Shown here piece by piece: positions 9,061 to 18,381 of a stretch of 64,000 nucleotides of DNA. The stretch comes from an uncultured Gammaproteobacteria bacterium (lineage in GTDB: Bacteria; Pseudomonadota; Gammaproteobacteria; HK1), in assembly GCA_958295465.1 (NCBI GenBank), contig OY282353.1, forward strand, positions 3,773,001-3,837,000. Direction: 5' to 3'. Positions within the stretch are counted from its first letter, which is position 1. Each line of letters begins with the position of its first letter. Both the position numbers and the translations under genes were made by a program. Below the pieces are notes generated by a model that searched no databases, was not told the DNA's origin, and saw only the letters and a program-made list of their open reading frames with translations.

Positions 9061-9090
9061 GCCCGCAAGGGGGGCGCCGCGGCCCGCGGC

Positions 9091-10020
9091 TCAACCCGCC
9101 GTTTCGGACCCCGCGCACTCCCGCGCGGTGCGCCTCCGTTCGCTCTCCCTCGTCCCTTGCACCCGAGGCGCCGTGTGTTCAAGAGATTCCATGAACTTTC
9201 CCGTCCGCCCGTGCCACCGGTCCTGGCAACGCGCGATCGCCTTCGCCGTTTCCGGCATCCCCCCCGCCTCGAGGTGGGCGGCGAACCCGCTCAGGATCCT
9301 CCACCGCGCGCGCGGGTCCTTGTCCCGGGCTTCGTCCGGGCGGCACACGCCGTAGGCGACTGCGGCTATCCTTCCGTCCAGTGTTTCTTCATCCCCGCCG
9401 TAGAGCCGGGCGGTGACGATCTCGTCCCCCGTCCTCACGAACTGCGGGTCCGCGTCCCTGAACCGCCCTGCCGCTTGCGCGCGCTCCACCCACCGTCTGA
9501 GCGACGCGCTCCGGACCCGAACCATGTTGTCGCTCCCGACGATCTCGGCTCCGGCCAGTAGCGCCTGCGCGAGCACCAACGGATCGCCGGCGGTGCGGTC
9601 CACCAGGGTCTCGTCGTCGAGGAAGGCTTCCGCCGCGATCTCCTGCGCGAGCAGGTCTGCCTGCGCCGATCCCGCGGCCCGCCGGTACGGCCCGTCGTTG
9701 CGCCCGACTTCTTCGTCCAACCATCGCCGGAAGCCGGCGACCTTCTCCCGCGTGCGTTCGAGGGTGTGGCGTTTGACCGCCTCCCTCTGTTCCTCACTCC
9801 AATCCGCGCCCCACTGATCCGTCGCCTTCCACTGCGTCTCGCGCCGCGCCTGGCCCGCCGCGACGCGCACGTAGACCTTCGCCGCTTCGCGCGCCGTCTC
9901 GTCGGGGACGAGGACGCTTCCCCCACAGACCTCCTGCACGGCCGCCAGCATCCGGCGCGGCGTCTGCTTCACCATGATCACGGTGTCGAAAGCGACATCC
10001 CTGCACGCGGCTGCGTTCAC
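9091..10020 (-). CDS. PIN-like (putative ribonuclease toxin) protein
   Basis: 309 residues from a GTG at 10020 that overlaps the stop of the small upstream gene (GTGA). An N-terminal Asp (FDTVIM), VPDETAREAAKVYV, and especially DPLVLAQALLAGAEIVGSDN follow the PIN-domain pattern in which a Gly-Asp/Asn end follows an alternating helix-strand. The protein is about twice the length of a usual VapC; the middle is helical and charged, and residues after ~220 are not recognised. The last ~30 residues extend into GC-rich sequence close to a dispersed repeat and may not be original. Likely a toxin of a TA-like pair; function inferred. Confidence 0.6.
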   Translation of the reverse strand: MNAAACRDVAFDTVIMVKQTPRRMLAAVQEVCGGSVLVPDETAREAAKVYVRVAAGQARRETQWKATDQWGADWSEEQREAVKRHTLERTREKVAGFRRWLDEEVGRNDGPYRRAAGSAQADLLAQEIAAEAFLDDETLVDRTAGDPLVLAQALLAGAEIVGSDNMVRVRSASLRRWVERAQAAGRFRDADPQFVRTGDEIVTARLYGGDEETLDGRIAAVAYGVCRPDEARDKDPRARWRILSGFAAHLEAGGMPETAKAIARCQDRWHGRTGKFMESLEHTAPRVQGTRESERRRTARECAGSETAG

Positions 10021-10187
10021 GGGACTGCTTCCTGCTCTTGTTCCATGGCGAGCGCCCATTCGTCCGCCTCGGCCGTCCGTCCCTCCCGATCGAACTCGTA
10101 TTCCTTCCTCGTCCAGCCTGCCGGGGGGAGCCAGAGCTCGGTCTCCGGTAGCGCGGCCGCACGGGCGTTTGCCGATTCGTCCTTCAT
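10017..10187 (-). CDS. Short putative antitoxin partner of PIN-like protein
   Basis: 56 residues from the ATG at 10187, preceded by AGGGGGA. It contains LWLPPAGWTRKEYEFDREGRT and an acidic C-terminal helix (EADEWALAMEQEQEA). No DNA-binding motif is obvious. It overlaps the start of the PIN-like gene by 4 bp (stop TGA inside GTGA), the layout of an antitoxin-toxin operon. Family not recognised; the antitoxin role is inferred from size, acidity and context. Confidence 0.5.
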   Translation of the reverse strand: MKDESANARAAALPETELWLPPAGWTRKEYEFDREGRTAEADEWALAMEQEQEAVP

Positions 10188-10374
10188 CTTGCGATCCCCC
10201 TGGGTCGTAATGTCCCCGGGTGCGGCATGGTCACGCTCGCAAGTCATTCGCTGCACGTTGCGCGCTCCTGATATATCTATCACCGGCTGTTTTCCCTGAA
10301 AAGCGTCCGGAGGGGTGCTGCAACCATTCTACGCGCTTCCCTTCTTCCGACTTCTTCCCGTCTGCACATCCTGC

Positions 10375-13300
10375 TTACGCTCGGGGGTCCGTCACGTCGA
10401 TCACGCAGACCCTGATCATGCGCGCCTCCTCCGCCGAGAGTGTATCGCGCAAATGCTTCTCGAGCTCGGCGGCGCTGCCGGGGCGCGATCCCGACTTCGG
10501 GGGCTGGCAACAATCCTTGCCGAACCAGAACACCAGATAGATGCCATGTCCACTCGCGCCCGGATCACGGGTATACTTTGCAATCAACTGATTCCGGATC
10601 GCGCTCCACAGGTTTCGGTGATTGCTCTTCTTGATTTCCACCGGTACATTGAAGCCATCGCAGGAAACTCGAATGTCGGACCGTTTCTCATCGGCGTAAC
10701 GGCCTTCCGGCGCCGCGTCGATGCCCAACGGTCCGACTCGGCTCCGTAAGTCGGACAACAGCCTGTCCCGGCAATGATCCTCGTGCATGGGTCCCAGACA
10801 CCGCCGATGCGACTTCCGATCCCAGTTCCAGTATTGGCGCCAGTCACTGGTGCTGCCATCACGAATGTTCCAGGAGATTTCAGTCAGGAAATCGAACGTC
10901 AGCGCAGCCAGATCAGCGACGTTCGCGGGGTTACCGCGATCAAGCGTTTTCTGCACCTGATCGACGTCGGGGTGATGGAAGCCAGCCTCACGACGGATGG
11001 TATTTTGCCGATCCATCGCGCCGACAAGATACGGTTTCCAGGACCGCAAAGCATCATCGCCCGAGAGTGACTTGAGAGCTTCCGCAGCCGCCAGTGACGG
11101 AATAGATACCAACCTGTCTATGAATTTATAGATAAGGTGCGATCTCGAATCAAGTATTGCAGGTCCGTATGAACTACCCATGAGCTTGATCAGGAGCCGT
11201 AGTGCCGGTGTATCCAGATCACGGATATATTCCGGGTAAATCCAATCGGCAAGCCGGTCCATAAACTCCTTCAAACATCGGATCCGGCGTTCGTTTCCGG
11301 AAACATATTCCCTCAGTTGTTCTCGATATGATTCCGCCGAATCCGATGCGAGAACCCCCGCAGCCAGCCAGTAGACACGCTGGCCTGTATTCATGCTTCG
11401 GCTGACGAGCTTCCTGTCCGTCAATTCCAAAATCAAGGCTGCTTCACAAAGGCGAAGTGCAGTGCCCAGAAGAGTTCCCAATGCATCTAGTTGCCGCATG
11501 GAACAACGTGCAGGAAATGTCCTCAATAGAGGCATGGATGCCAACCGGGCGATCTCATCACTATCCCGTAGCCGGCCCAGTCCGGAGATAACTTCAGTGC
11601 CGCTCCTTATTTCTGCTCGAATGAGTCGAATCAGAACCTCGGCTGCGACATCCGCATGAGTTGCCAGAACAGAATTGTACCAAACAGGTGGCTGATCATC
11701 GTACAATCCGGTAGGCCGAGTGTAATATACGGTGAGTGCTTGACGCACTTGCCGTTCGTGAGCAGGTCCTTCACTCATTTCCAATCCGATCAGGAATGGA
11801 AGAGCCATGTAATGAATTTTCTTTTCTTTAACAAATAAACATATAACCTCTTCTGCATCCGGAATGTCAGATCGATTTACCGATCCGCGTAAACTGTCCA
11901 GGACGACTTCGAGCAAATCCTTACCGCCACCAAAGACATCATGAAGTCGATCTTCGGGTGTATCGCCTTCACCTTCAATATGAGAGTATACTCCATAATA
12001 AATCTCAGCCAATCGGTGAAGTATCACAGGGGCACATTTGTTTTCTCGCAATGCGGTCCAATGGTGTTTCATCTCGTTACAGCGTTTCTGCTGTTGCTGC
12101 AATTTCCCGGCGTCGTATTCTTCTCCAGTTCTTTTCTGCCATTCTTGTTCCTGTTTGTCAGTATGTTCACGGTTCCTCAGTTTTTCTGTGAATACATCTA
12201 GAATGGCACGATCATCGGCGAGACGTTCCTCGACGATTTCACGGGAAAATCCTTCATCATGGAGATGGCCATACACCGAATCGGCGACTTGGTGGATCAA
12301 ATACTCTTTGATTTTGGTATCGACTGAAGAAATCGCCTGTTCCAGACACCAACGCCCAAAATCCGGAGGTCGCGTGACGCCATGAAATCGTCGGCGTTCG
12401 ATCTTGTACATGCAGTGGAAGAAATTGCGTGATTCCAAACAACGTCCCATCCCTATCTTGATCATCTCCTTGTATTCGTCCGGATGAGAATTCATCCAGG
12501 ATTTGATAGTCTTTGCTCTCCGTGAATGAGCAGGTGTTTCATCCAGGACCATCTTCAACCAATCGAACAGGTGTTCTACGGAGACAACCGAGAAGACGGG
12601 CCTCTGCGCAGTTTCAAGGAAACGGGCAAGCAAGCGTGCCAGCAGTTTTCCTCGGTTGAAAGATTCAATGTAACGGAGAACAGGAGATAACTGGTCAAAT
12701 CGTTCGGTGATCGCGCCGAGAAGTTCGGCAAGCTGCATATTGGTCGAACTTTCCGGAAGGTGCCTGATCCAGAATGATACGTATTTTCCATTGAGAGATG
12801 GATCCTCCGGTATTTTGAGATACTTCAGAAGATCCGATGCCGACAATACCTTCGGATAGAGCTCTTTCAGCAAGACACCGAGCAATTCGTCATCCGGATC
12901 CGACACCGATCCTGCGTGTATGTCCTCCAGCAGTACCCGCAGATCCACGGTATCTATGCCTTGTTCCACGTATCCGATCAACGCATCAAGAGCTTGACAC
13001 CTTACGCTCGGCCACCAGCTATCGTCCCTGACTGTCCTCATGAGAAGGTCGGATAATGCACCGATTACCTGCCCATGTGTGAGCGATTGAAGCACGATGA
13101 GGACGAACCGTTGCCGCGCGCCGTCTCTTGCTGGATTGGTCAGGATTTCATGGAAATCTTCCTTCATGTCGTTGGTTGCAAGGTCACCGAACCTGGAATC
13201 CATCCGGGCCACGTTTGAAAACCAGGGATTCTTCTTCGTCTCTCGATGCATACATTTCAATATCTGGTGCTTATCTTCGCGGGAAAACCCTCGAACATCA

Positions 13301-14568
13301 CCATAAAGGACTGTTCCGAAGGGATCGCGATCGATAATTTCCCCCCGGCTGGTCGTGTCATGGGCCGCAAGCCAGGCGGAAAGACCACGCAATTCCGATA
13401 CGACACCGCCATCCTCACCGGTCATCAGGGCGAGCACTCGCCCGACCGGAAGGCCGGTCCCGACTCGTTTGGAGAGATACCGGCCGGCGAGGAATTCGGC
13501 GATCTGCCGGTGGGTCGGAGCGACGTGGTTTTCTCCGGGTGACTCGAACAGCCTGGTCCTCAGTACATGACGGAGGGTCGCCTGATTGCGGCCGGAGATC
13601 TGTTGCAGTCCAAGGTATTCGGAGTCGCCTCCATCACCGAGAAGAGCGTATCCCGCACTGCCGGTGAGGAGTTGGACGGCGCAGAGCCGGCCCGCCGCAT
13701 CCAGCGCTTCGGAGTCGGAAGGGAGGTTCCGATTTCGGTTTGCGGAATCATGTTCACGGTTATGTTCTCGAACGAGTCGCTTGCAGGCCAGATCGAAGGT
13801 TTCCCTCCGGGTTTCCGGCCAGGACCCGCCCAGAACCGCCTGCGCCAGCATCAGCAGGCTCTGAGGATTCGCCAGCAGGCCGCCGATCCCTCGTTCGTGG
13901 GCCGAGGCGCTGAATTGGTAAGCATCCTCGATGCCGGAATGGTGGGCGAGGAGATCGCGGATACCGTCCTCGGACAGCGGATCGAGGCGCAGAACCTTGA
14001 CTTCGCCTCCTCCCGATACGCTCTTCAAATGCTCCCGGTCGTTGGCTCCGAACCAGTCGGCTTCTCGGCAGGACAACCGGAACCGAGGACGCCCAAGCCG
14101 ATCGAGCTTGGCGCGAATACCGTCCAACGGCGTGCGGCCGTTCGCCGCTCCGGCCCGCATCTCGTCGAGCCCGTCGATGAACAGCGTCGCCTCGTGCCAC
14201 TCGGGTCTGTCGTCGGCGTCGAATGTAATGAAATCGCGTGCGGTGACGTAGTGCCCCCGGCCGCATTCAGTCTCCTGCCTGAACGACATGGTCTTGCCGG
14301 CGCCGGGAGCGCCGAGCAGCACATAGGCATCACTCTCCCGGAAATGTTCCAGAGACCGAGAGGAGCCCTCGGATTCGGCAGGGGAATCGTCCCCGCTCTG
14401 CACCTTGGACCGGTCGGTGGAGTCAGGAGAGTGCTCCGGTTCGAGCTCAAGATCGTCCCAAACCTGATCTTCCGTCTCGTCGGTGGAGTCATCCGAAGAA
14501 CGCTTCGGTTCCACTGGAGAACCGTCGTCACCGATCTCGGTGCATGTCCGCGGAACGAAATGACTCAT
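10375..14568 (-). CDS. NACHT/STAND-type NTPase with C-terminal PD-(D/E)XK nuclease domain
   Basis: A 1,397-residue protein. The acidic, Ser/Asp-rich N-terminal ~80 residues look disordered. Walker A GAPGAGKT is at about residues 86-93 and the NACHT-type Walker B LFIDGLDEM at about 129-137. A sensor-like RFRLSCREADWFG follows, then a winged-helix-like NPQSLLMLA and ~1,000 residues of helical repeats. The C-terminal ~110 residues contain a restriction-like core: SDIRVS (Asp ~1298) and PVEIKK (Glu ~1311, Lys ~1313). The start at 14568 is chosen because its ATG overlaps the upstream stop (ATGA). The middle is clearly less GC-rich than its neighbours, suggesting transfer. Prokaryotic NACHT proteins (Avs, bNACHT) are anti-phage sensors; here the nuclease is C-terminal. 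Defence role is inferred. Confidence 0.8.
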   Translation of the reverse strand: MSHFVPRTCTEIGDDGSPVEPKRSSDDSTDETEDQVWDDLELEPEHSPDSTDRSKVQSGDDSPAESEGSSRSLEHFRESDAYVLLGAPGAGKTMSFRQETECGRGHYVTARDFITFDADDRPEWHEATLFIDGLDEMRAGAANGRTPLDGIRAKLDRLGRPRFRLSCREADWFGANDREHLKSVSGGGEVKVLRLDPLSEDGIRDLLAHHSGIEDAYQFSASAHERGIGGLLANPQSLLMLAQAVLGGSWPETRRETFDLACKRLVREHNREHDSANRNRNLPSDSEALDAAGRLCAVQLLTGSAGYALLGDGGDSEYLGLQQISGRNQATLRHVLRTRLFESPGENHVAPTHRQIAEFLAGRYLSKRVGTGLPVGRVLALMTGEDGGVVSELRGLSAWLAAHDTTSRGEIIDRDPFGTVLYGDVRGFSREDKHQILKCMHRETKKNPWFSNVARMDSRFGDLATNDMKEDFHEILTNPARDGARQRFVLIVLQSLTHGQVIGALSDLLMRTVRDDSWWPSVRCQALDALIGYVEQGIDTVDLRVLLEDIHAGSVSDPDDELLGVLLKELYPKVLSASDLLKYLKIPEDPSLNGKYVSFWIRHLPESSTNMQLAELLGAITERFDQLSPVLRYIESFNRGKLLARLLARFLETAQRPVFSVVSVEHLFDWLKMVLDETPAHSRRAKTIKSWMNSHPDEYKEMIKIGMGRCLESRNFFHCMYKIERRRFHGVTRPPDFGRWCLEQAISSVDTKIKEYLIHQVADSVYGHLHDEGFSREIVEERLADDRAILDVFTEKLRNREHTDKQEQEWQKRTGEEYDAGKLQQQQKRCNEMKHHWTALRENKCAPVILHRLAEIYYGVYSHIEGEGDTPEDRLHDVFGGGKDLLEVVLDSLRGSVNRSDIPDAEEVICLFVKEKKIHYMALPFLIGLEMSEGPAHERQVRQALTVYYTRPTGLYDDQPPVWYNSVLATHADVAAEVLIRLIRAEIRSGTEVISGLGRLRDSDEIARLASMPLLRTFPARCSMRQLDALGTLLGTALRLCEAALILELTDRKLVSRSMNTGQRVYWLAAGVLASDSAESYREQLREYVSGNERRIRCLKEFMDRLADWIYPEYIRDLDTPALRLLIKLMGSSYGPAILDSRSHLIYKFIDRLVSIPSLAAAEALKSLSGDDALRSWKPYLVGAMDRQNTIRREAGFHHPDVDQVQKTLDRGNPANVADLAALTFDFLTEISWNIRDGSTSDWRQYWNWDRKSHRRCLGPMHEDHCRDRLLSDLRSRVGPLGIDAAPEGRYADEKRSDIRVSCDGFNVPVEIKKSNHRNLWSAIRNQLIAKYTRDPGASGHGIYLVFWFGKDCCQPPKSGSRPGSAAELEKHLRDTLSAEEARMIRVCVIDVTDPRA

Positions 14569-15875
14569 GAGCTTCCGGGATTCCCGGGGCGGTTCAGGCG
14601 GTTCATTTCGAACCACTCCCGAGCCGGCGTCGACAGAAACTCCGAAAGAGGGATCCCCCCTTCGCCGGCAAGGAGGGAGGCGGTGACGTCGAAGCGCTCG
14701 CCGAACTCCGCGAGTCCGCTCAAGCTTTCCCGGCGCGCGCCGCTCTTGACCTCCACGGCGACCAGCCTCCGGCCTCGCACCAGGACGAAGTCCACCTCGC
14801 GGCCGTTGTTCCTCCAGTAATGGAGGCGTATTTCAGGTGCCCCCGTGTTGAACAGATGGGCGCCGACCGCGCTCTCGACCAGACGCCCCCAGAAGCTCCG
14901 GTCGGCCCTGGCTTCCTCGAACGTGTATCCGGAAAGCGTCGACATGAGCGCCGTGTTGAGCACGTTGAGCTTGGGGCTGGAGCCCTTGCGGAGGTGCTCG
15001 CCCCTGGCGTACTTCGGCAGGCCCGCGATCAGGCCGGCGTTCGCGAGCAGGTCCAGATAGCGCGCGAGGGTCGTCGTATTGCCCGCGTCCTGGAGCTGAC
15101 CGAGCATCTTGTTGTAGGACAGGATCTGCCCGGAATACCCGGCGTCGAGCTCGAACAGCCGCTTCAGCAGCGAAGGCTTGTCCACCCGCTGCATCGCGAG
15201 GATGTCGCGTTCGATGTTCGGCTCGACCAGCGATTCGGCGATGTATGCGCGCCAGCGGTCCTGCTCGCGAACGAGCGGGACGGCGCCCGGGTAGCCACCG
15301 AAATAGACGTAGCCCGGAAGGTCGAGGTCGAACGCGGCGGACATTTCGGAAAACGACCAATGCATCACACGGATGGTCTCGTACCGCCCGGCCAGGCTCT
15401 CGCTCATTCCCCGCTGCATGAGCAAGGGCGCGGAGCCGAGCAGGACCACGTGGAGGCGGCGGCCGTCCCGCCGGTCCGCATCCCACAGCCCCTTGACCGC
15501 CTCCGACCAGCCGGGAATCTTCTGGATCTCGTCGAACACCAGGACGAAGCCCCGCTCCGAACGCTCGGCGTCCGTCCGGGCGCGCTCCCACTGCCGCACC
15601 AGCCACCGTGCGTCCTTCTCGTCGGCGATCGGCATGGTGGCGCCGTTCGAGAGCGCGAACATGTCTTCGCGGTCGAGGGGGAAGGAAGGGGGCGTGGCCG
15701 GCACGGGCTCGTCTGCCGGCAGGTAACGGTGGGGTCGGTCGGTCCGGTCCAGGGCCTGCCGGACGAGCGTGGTCTTGCCCGTCTGGCGCGGTCCGGTGAC
15801 GACGATCAGTCGTTCGGGGGCCTCGTCCAGACGGTCGAGGAGGGTCGAAACTTGCGCGCGTTCATAGGTCGTCAT
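14565..15875 (-). CDS. AAA+ ATPase with DUF4143 domain
   Basis: 436 residues. Walker A GPRQTGKT at about 28-35, Walker B VLVFDEIQKIPGW, a sensor LLGSAP, then the DUF4143 region with YWRNNGREVDFVLVRG and VAVEVKSG, a restriction-endonuclease-like D...ExK core typical of this family. Such AAA_14/DUF4143 proteins are widespread and mostly uncharacterised. It overlaps the NACHT-nuclease gene by 4 bp (ATGA), so the two are translationally coupled here. The start ATG follows a short AT-rich leader. It may be a freestanding selfish or defence ATPase that now forms an operon with the NACHT protein. Confidence 0.85.
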   Translation of the reverse strand: MTTYERAQVSTLLDRLDEAPERLIVVTGPRQTGKTTLVRQALDRTDRPHRYLPADEPVPATPPSFPLDREDMFALSNGATMPIADEKDARWLVRQWERARTDAERSERGFVLVFDEIQKIPGWSEAVKGLWDADRRDGRRLHVVLLGSAPLLMQRGMSESLAGRYETIRVMHWSFSEMSAAFDLDLPGYVYFGGYPGAVPLVREQDRWRAYIAESLVEPNIERDILAMQRVDKPSLLKRLFELDAGYSGQILSYNKMLGQLQDAGNTTTLARYLDLLANAGLIAGLPKYARGEHLRKGSSPKLNVLNTALMSTLSGYTFEEARADRSFWGRLVESAVGAHLFNTGAPEIRLHYWRNNGREVDFVLVRGRRLVAVEVKSGARRESLSGLAEFGERFDVTASLLAGEGGIPLSEFLSTPAREWFEMNRLNRPGNPGSS

Positions 15876-16430
15876 GAGGCGACGTTGCTCTTATGAGTAA
15901 TTTTACTCAATAGCGTAATCAACCAGAACAGAACCGACAACGGTAGAACCCGACCCCGGAACGGTGCGGGTCTCCACGGAGTGGTTCCCCGAGAAGTTGG
16001 AGTTGACCCGATGTCGTGGACATATATGCTCCGAACCCATCTGTCAGATCGTCATCTCAGTTATCACAGTGAATTATTTGAGAAAATAGACTCCTGGTTC
16101 CGCCCGGAAATCACATTTTCGGATCCGTGATCATAACGAAAGCGGACTCCTTCAAACCTCTGCGCGTCATGGCGAGCCGCTGTCGGTCCATTTTCCCGCT
16201 GCCTCCCACGCCGGCGGCCGTTCGGTGATGTCATGGTGGCTCGGCGGATAGAGGTGGTGAATGTCCGCTGAGCCAGGAGATCCGTCGGTTGAGCCCGCTA
16301 CGAACGATCTCCTGAAGGCAGTAGGATCGAGAAAGGAGGCGACATGGGTTCGATGTTGCACCAGAGTTCGGAGAGGCACACCGGGGCTTGCGGGGAGCGT
16401 CCCGTCAACACGCGCCGCAGCACATAGCCG
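15876..16430. other. AT-rich intergenic region upstream of the ATPase-NACHT operon
   Basis: 555 bp without a supported gene. 15,890-16,150 is conspicuously AT-rich for this genome (for example TGAATTATTTGAGAAAATAG near 16070) and should hold the operon promoter. A TTGACCCGATGTCGTGGACA string at about 16002-16021 resembles the arm of the inverted repeat at 62049-62105 and may be a leftover insertion-sequence end. Confidence 0.4.
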
Positions 16431-16844
16431 TCAACGACGACAGCTACATCGCGCCCGTTCCGTGCCCGGCACGGGGGTGCAGCGCGGGCGTCGACGAAAC
16501 CGTGTGCGCTGCGCGGAGGGCGGCTCGCCCGCCGGGAGAATGCGTAACCGGATCGCGTTGCACATGCGCGCATTCGAGTTCTTGTGCCGAGCTCCGTACC
16601 CGGCGGGCCGTTCTCCCAAAGCCCTGTGTTCGCAGTACACGCAAAGCGATGCCTGCCCGCCGGACATGACCTTCCGCAGCTTGCCCTTGTCGAGCCGATC
16701 GAACTCCGTTCTGGCGAACCGGGTCTTGTTGGCGCTGCCCGGGAGAGCCGTCAGGTACTCCCGCTCGGCATCCACGAACCGCCGCGGCGCTTGGCCGTCA
16801 GGGCTCACATCTCTGGGCGGCCACAGCTTCGACAGTCCCCGCAT
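16431..16844 (-). pseudogene. Truncated HNH-type protein remnant
   Basis: The first ~85 residues (MRGLSKLWPP start, LRKVMSGGQASLCVYCEHRAL) resemble the N-terminal part of HNH endonucleases of the TIGR02646/PtuB type, in which a Q-x-x-x-C-x-Y-C-E zinc motif follows a helical segment. The His-containing HNH core that should come next is absent: the frame degrades into Arg/Pro-rich sequence. I read it as a fragment, possibly of a retron- or Septu-like defence gene. Family is a pattern guess. Confidence 0.4.
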
Positions 16845-16918
16845 CTACTCTTCTTCCTCCATGAACCCTCGGGCTCGGATGAGCGCCGGATCGTCGTCTT
16901 TCCACCCTCGGGCGGATC

Positions 16919-17071
16919 GATCGGGCGGCGGAGCGCGCGGCGCGCGAGGTCCGGGCGGACGAGTTCATCCGGAACCTGCCGGGGGGCTACGACTTCGAGG
17001 TCGCGCACGGTGGCGCGAACCTCTCCACCGGCCAAACCCAGCTCGTCTCCTTCGCGCGGGCGGTCGCGGTG
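16919..17071 (+). pseudogene. ABC-transporter ATPase fragment
   Basis: About 50 codons read as an ABC ATPase segment from the helical domain ([16 protein letters not shown]) to the signature motif ([18 protein letters not shown]). Neither Walker motif is present, and the frame continues into unrelated sequence. In exporter-type ABC proteins this order (PGGYDT.V.E.G..LS.GQ) is highly conserved, so the assignment as a relic is fairly safe. Confidence 0.6.
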
Positions 17072-17481
17072 GGCGGGGTGTGGTGCAACAAGGCGAATTC
17101 ATTTGATGGCACTACATCAGGCTCTCCGACGACACATCAACAAGTTACGCGCAAAGATCGACGAATCGGGGCGAATTCCCATCCAATCGCAGCTCGCAGA
17201 GGTAAAGATGGGCCATGCGGGGTCGCCGCGGCGATGGTAGCCTGCATTTCCCGCCGGTCCACGGTTGCGGGCGCAGGATGCTCCATGCTGCGGCTCCGGC
17301 GGGGGCGCCGTCTGCCGCGACCGTTACCGGTGCTCGACCGCGGTGGTCCCGGGGACGGCGGAGCAGGAGCAGTGCAACCGCAAGACGATGGACCACTTCG
17401 CGGACATCGATCCCGCCTGCCATTTTTCCGAGAGTCCGTAGCGCCCTGACGGGCCTGTTCCCATACCTGCCGGAGAAAGCG
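17072..17481 (+). other. Intergenic region with a Cys-rich frame end
   Basis: No intact gene. One plus-strand frame (about 17239-17440) ends in a Cys-rich stretch ([18 protein letters not shown], then [11 protein letters not shown] and PACHF) before a TAG. It lacks a start codon and could be the 3' end of a decayed gene; I do not recognise it. Confidence 0.25.
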
Positions 17482-18300
17482 ATGAAACCTCGGCGCTGGT
17501 CCAACCCGGACAACAGGCTGTTCCCCTTCCAGGTCGGCTTCACCGCACCCCCGCACGACTTCGACGCGGCGCCGAGCGACTTCCTGCGCATCGCGCCGGA
17601 GAGCGTCGGCGTGCATGGGCGCATGCTGCACGTACCGGGCTATGCGCATGAGCTGCGCCAGCGCGCCGATCATTTCCACCTGCTTGAAGAGGTTGTGCAC
17701 TGCATGGCCAACAACGGCGCCGACGTGGTGGGCCAGGTCGGCACGAACTGGGTGCATTGCAACGGCTCGACGCCGGACGACATCCGCGCGTTCTGCGACC
17801 GTCTTGGCGAGAAGTACGCGACCCCGTTCCACATGGCCGGCATGTGCCTCGTCGAGGGGCTGCGCGCGCTGAACGCGGAGAAGATCGCGATCAACTCGGT
17901 GTATTACTGGCCCGACTGGCGTGACGGCATCGCCCGTTTCCTGCGCCAGGCCGGTTTCGACGTGCTGTACTGCGGCAATTTCGTCGACCAGGGCTTCTAC
18001 GCGACCCAGGAGGAGGTGAACGCCCTGAACTGGATCTTCCCCGGCGAACTGGCCGGCCGGTCCATGTGCCGCGTGGCCGGGCAGGCGCCGGGCGCCGATG
18101 CCGTGGTGGTCAACGGCATGCCGAACTGGCGCCGCGCCGACGGCCTGCCGCAACGCGCGCTGAGCCTCCTGGACGACTTCGAGGAGGCCATCGGCAAGCC
18201 GGTCGTCGCGTCCGACGCCGCCCTCTACTGGCGCATCTTCAAGACGCTGGGCGTGACACCGACGAAGATGCCCGGGTGCCTGCTGTCCAGCCTGGCCTGA
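17482..18300 (+). CDS. Aspartate/glutamate racemase-superfamily protein (maleate isomerase / arylmalonate decarboxylase-like)
   Basis: 272 residues from an ATG preceded by GGAGAAAG. The fold signature is of the Asp/Glu racemase superfamily: ADVVGQVGTNWVHCNG in the first half, the Cys-containing AGMCLVEGLRALNAEKIAI, the mid loop VYYWPDWRDGIARFL, and VVNGMPNWR before the last helices. Enzymes in this branch (maleate cis-trans isomerase, arylmalonate decarboxylase) use one or two cysteines for proton transfer or decarboxylation at an alpha carbon. Substrate is not deducible. It lies just upstream of a sulfotransferase-like gene on the same strand. Confidence 0.75.
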   Translation: MKPRRWSNPDNRLFPFQVGFTAPPHDFDAAPSDFLRIAPESVGVHGRMLHVPGYAHELRQRADHFHLLEEVVHCMANNGADVVGQVGTNWVHCNGSTPDDIRAFCDRLGEKYATPFHMAGMCLVEGLRALNAEKIAINSVYYWPDWRDGIARFLRQAGFDVLYCGNFVDQGFYATQEEVNALNWIFPGELAGRSMCRVAGQAPGADAVVVNGMPNWRRADGLPQRALSLLDDFEEAIGKPVVASDAALYWRIFKTLGVTPTKMPGCLLSSLA

Positions 18301-18381
18301 CCGGCGCATGAACCGGACCCTCACACTGCGGGCAGGGTCGGCGCGCCGGCGGCGGAAGATGTCGTGCATCGGGCCGGGCGC

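Noticed and set aside
7521-9194. 557-residue plus-strand frame opposite the glutamine synthetase-family gene
   Set aside because: Antisense shadow; the minus strand has the catalytic motifs.
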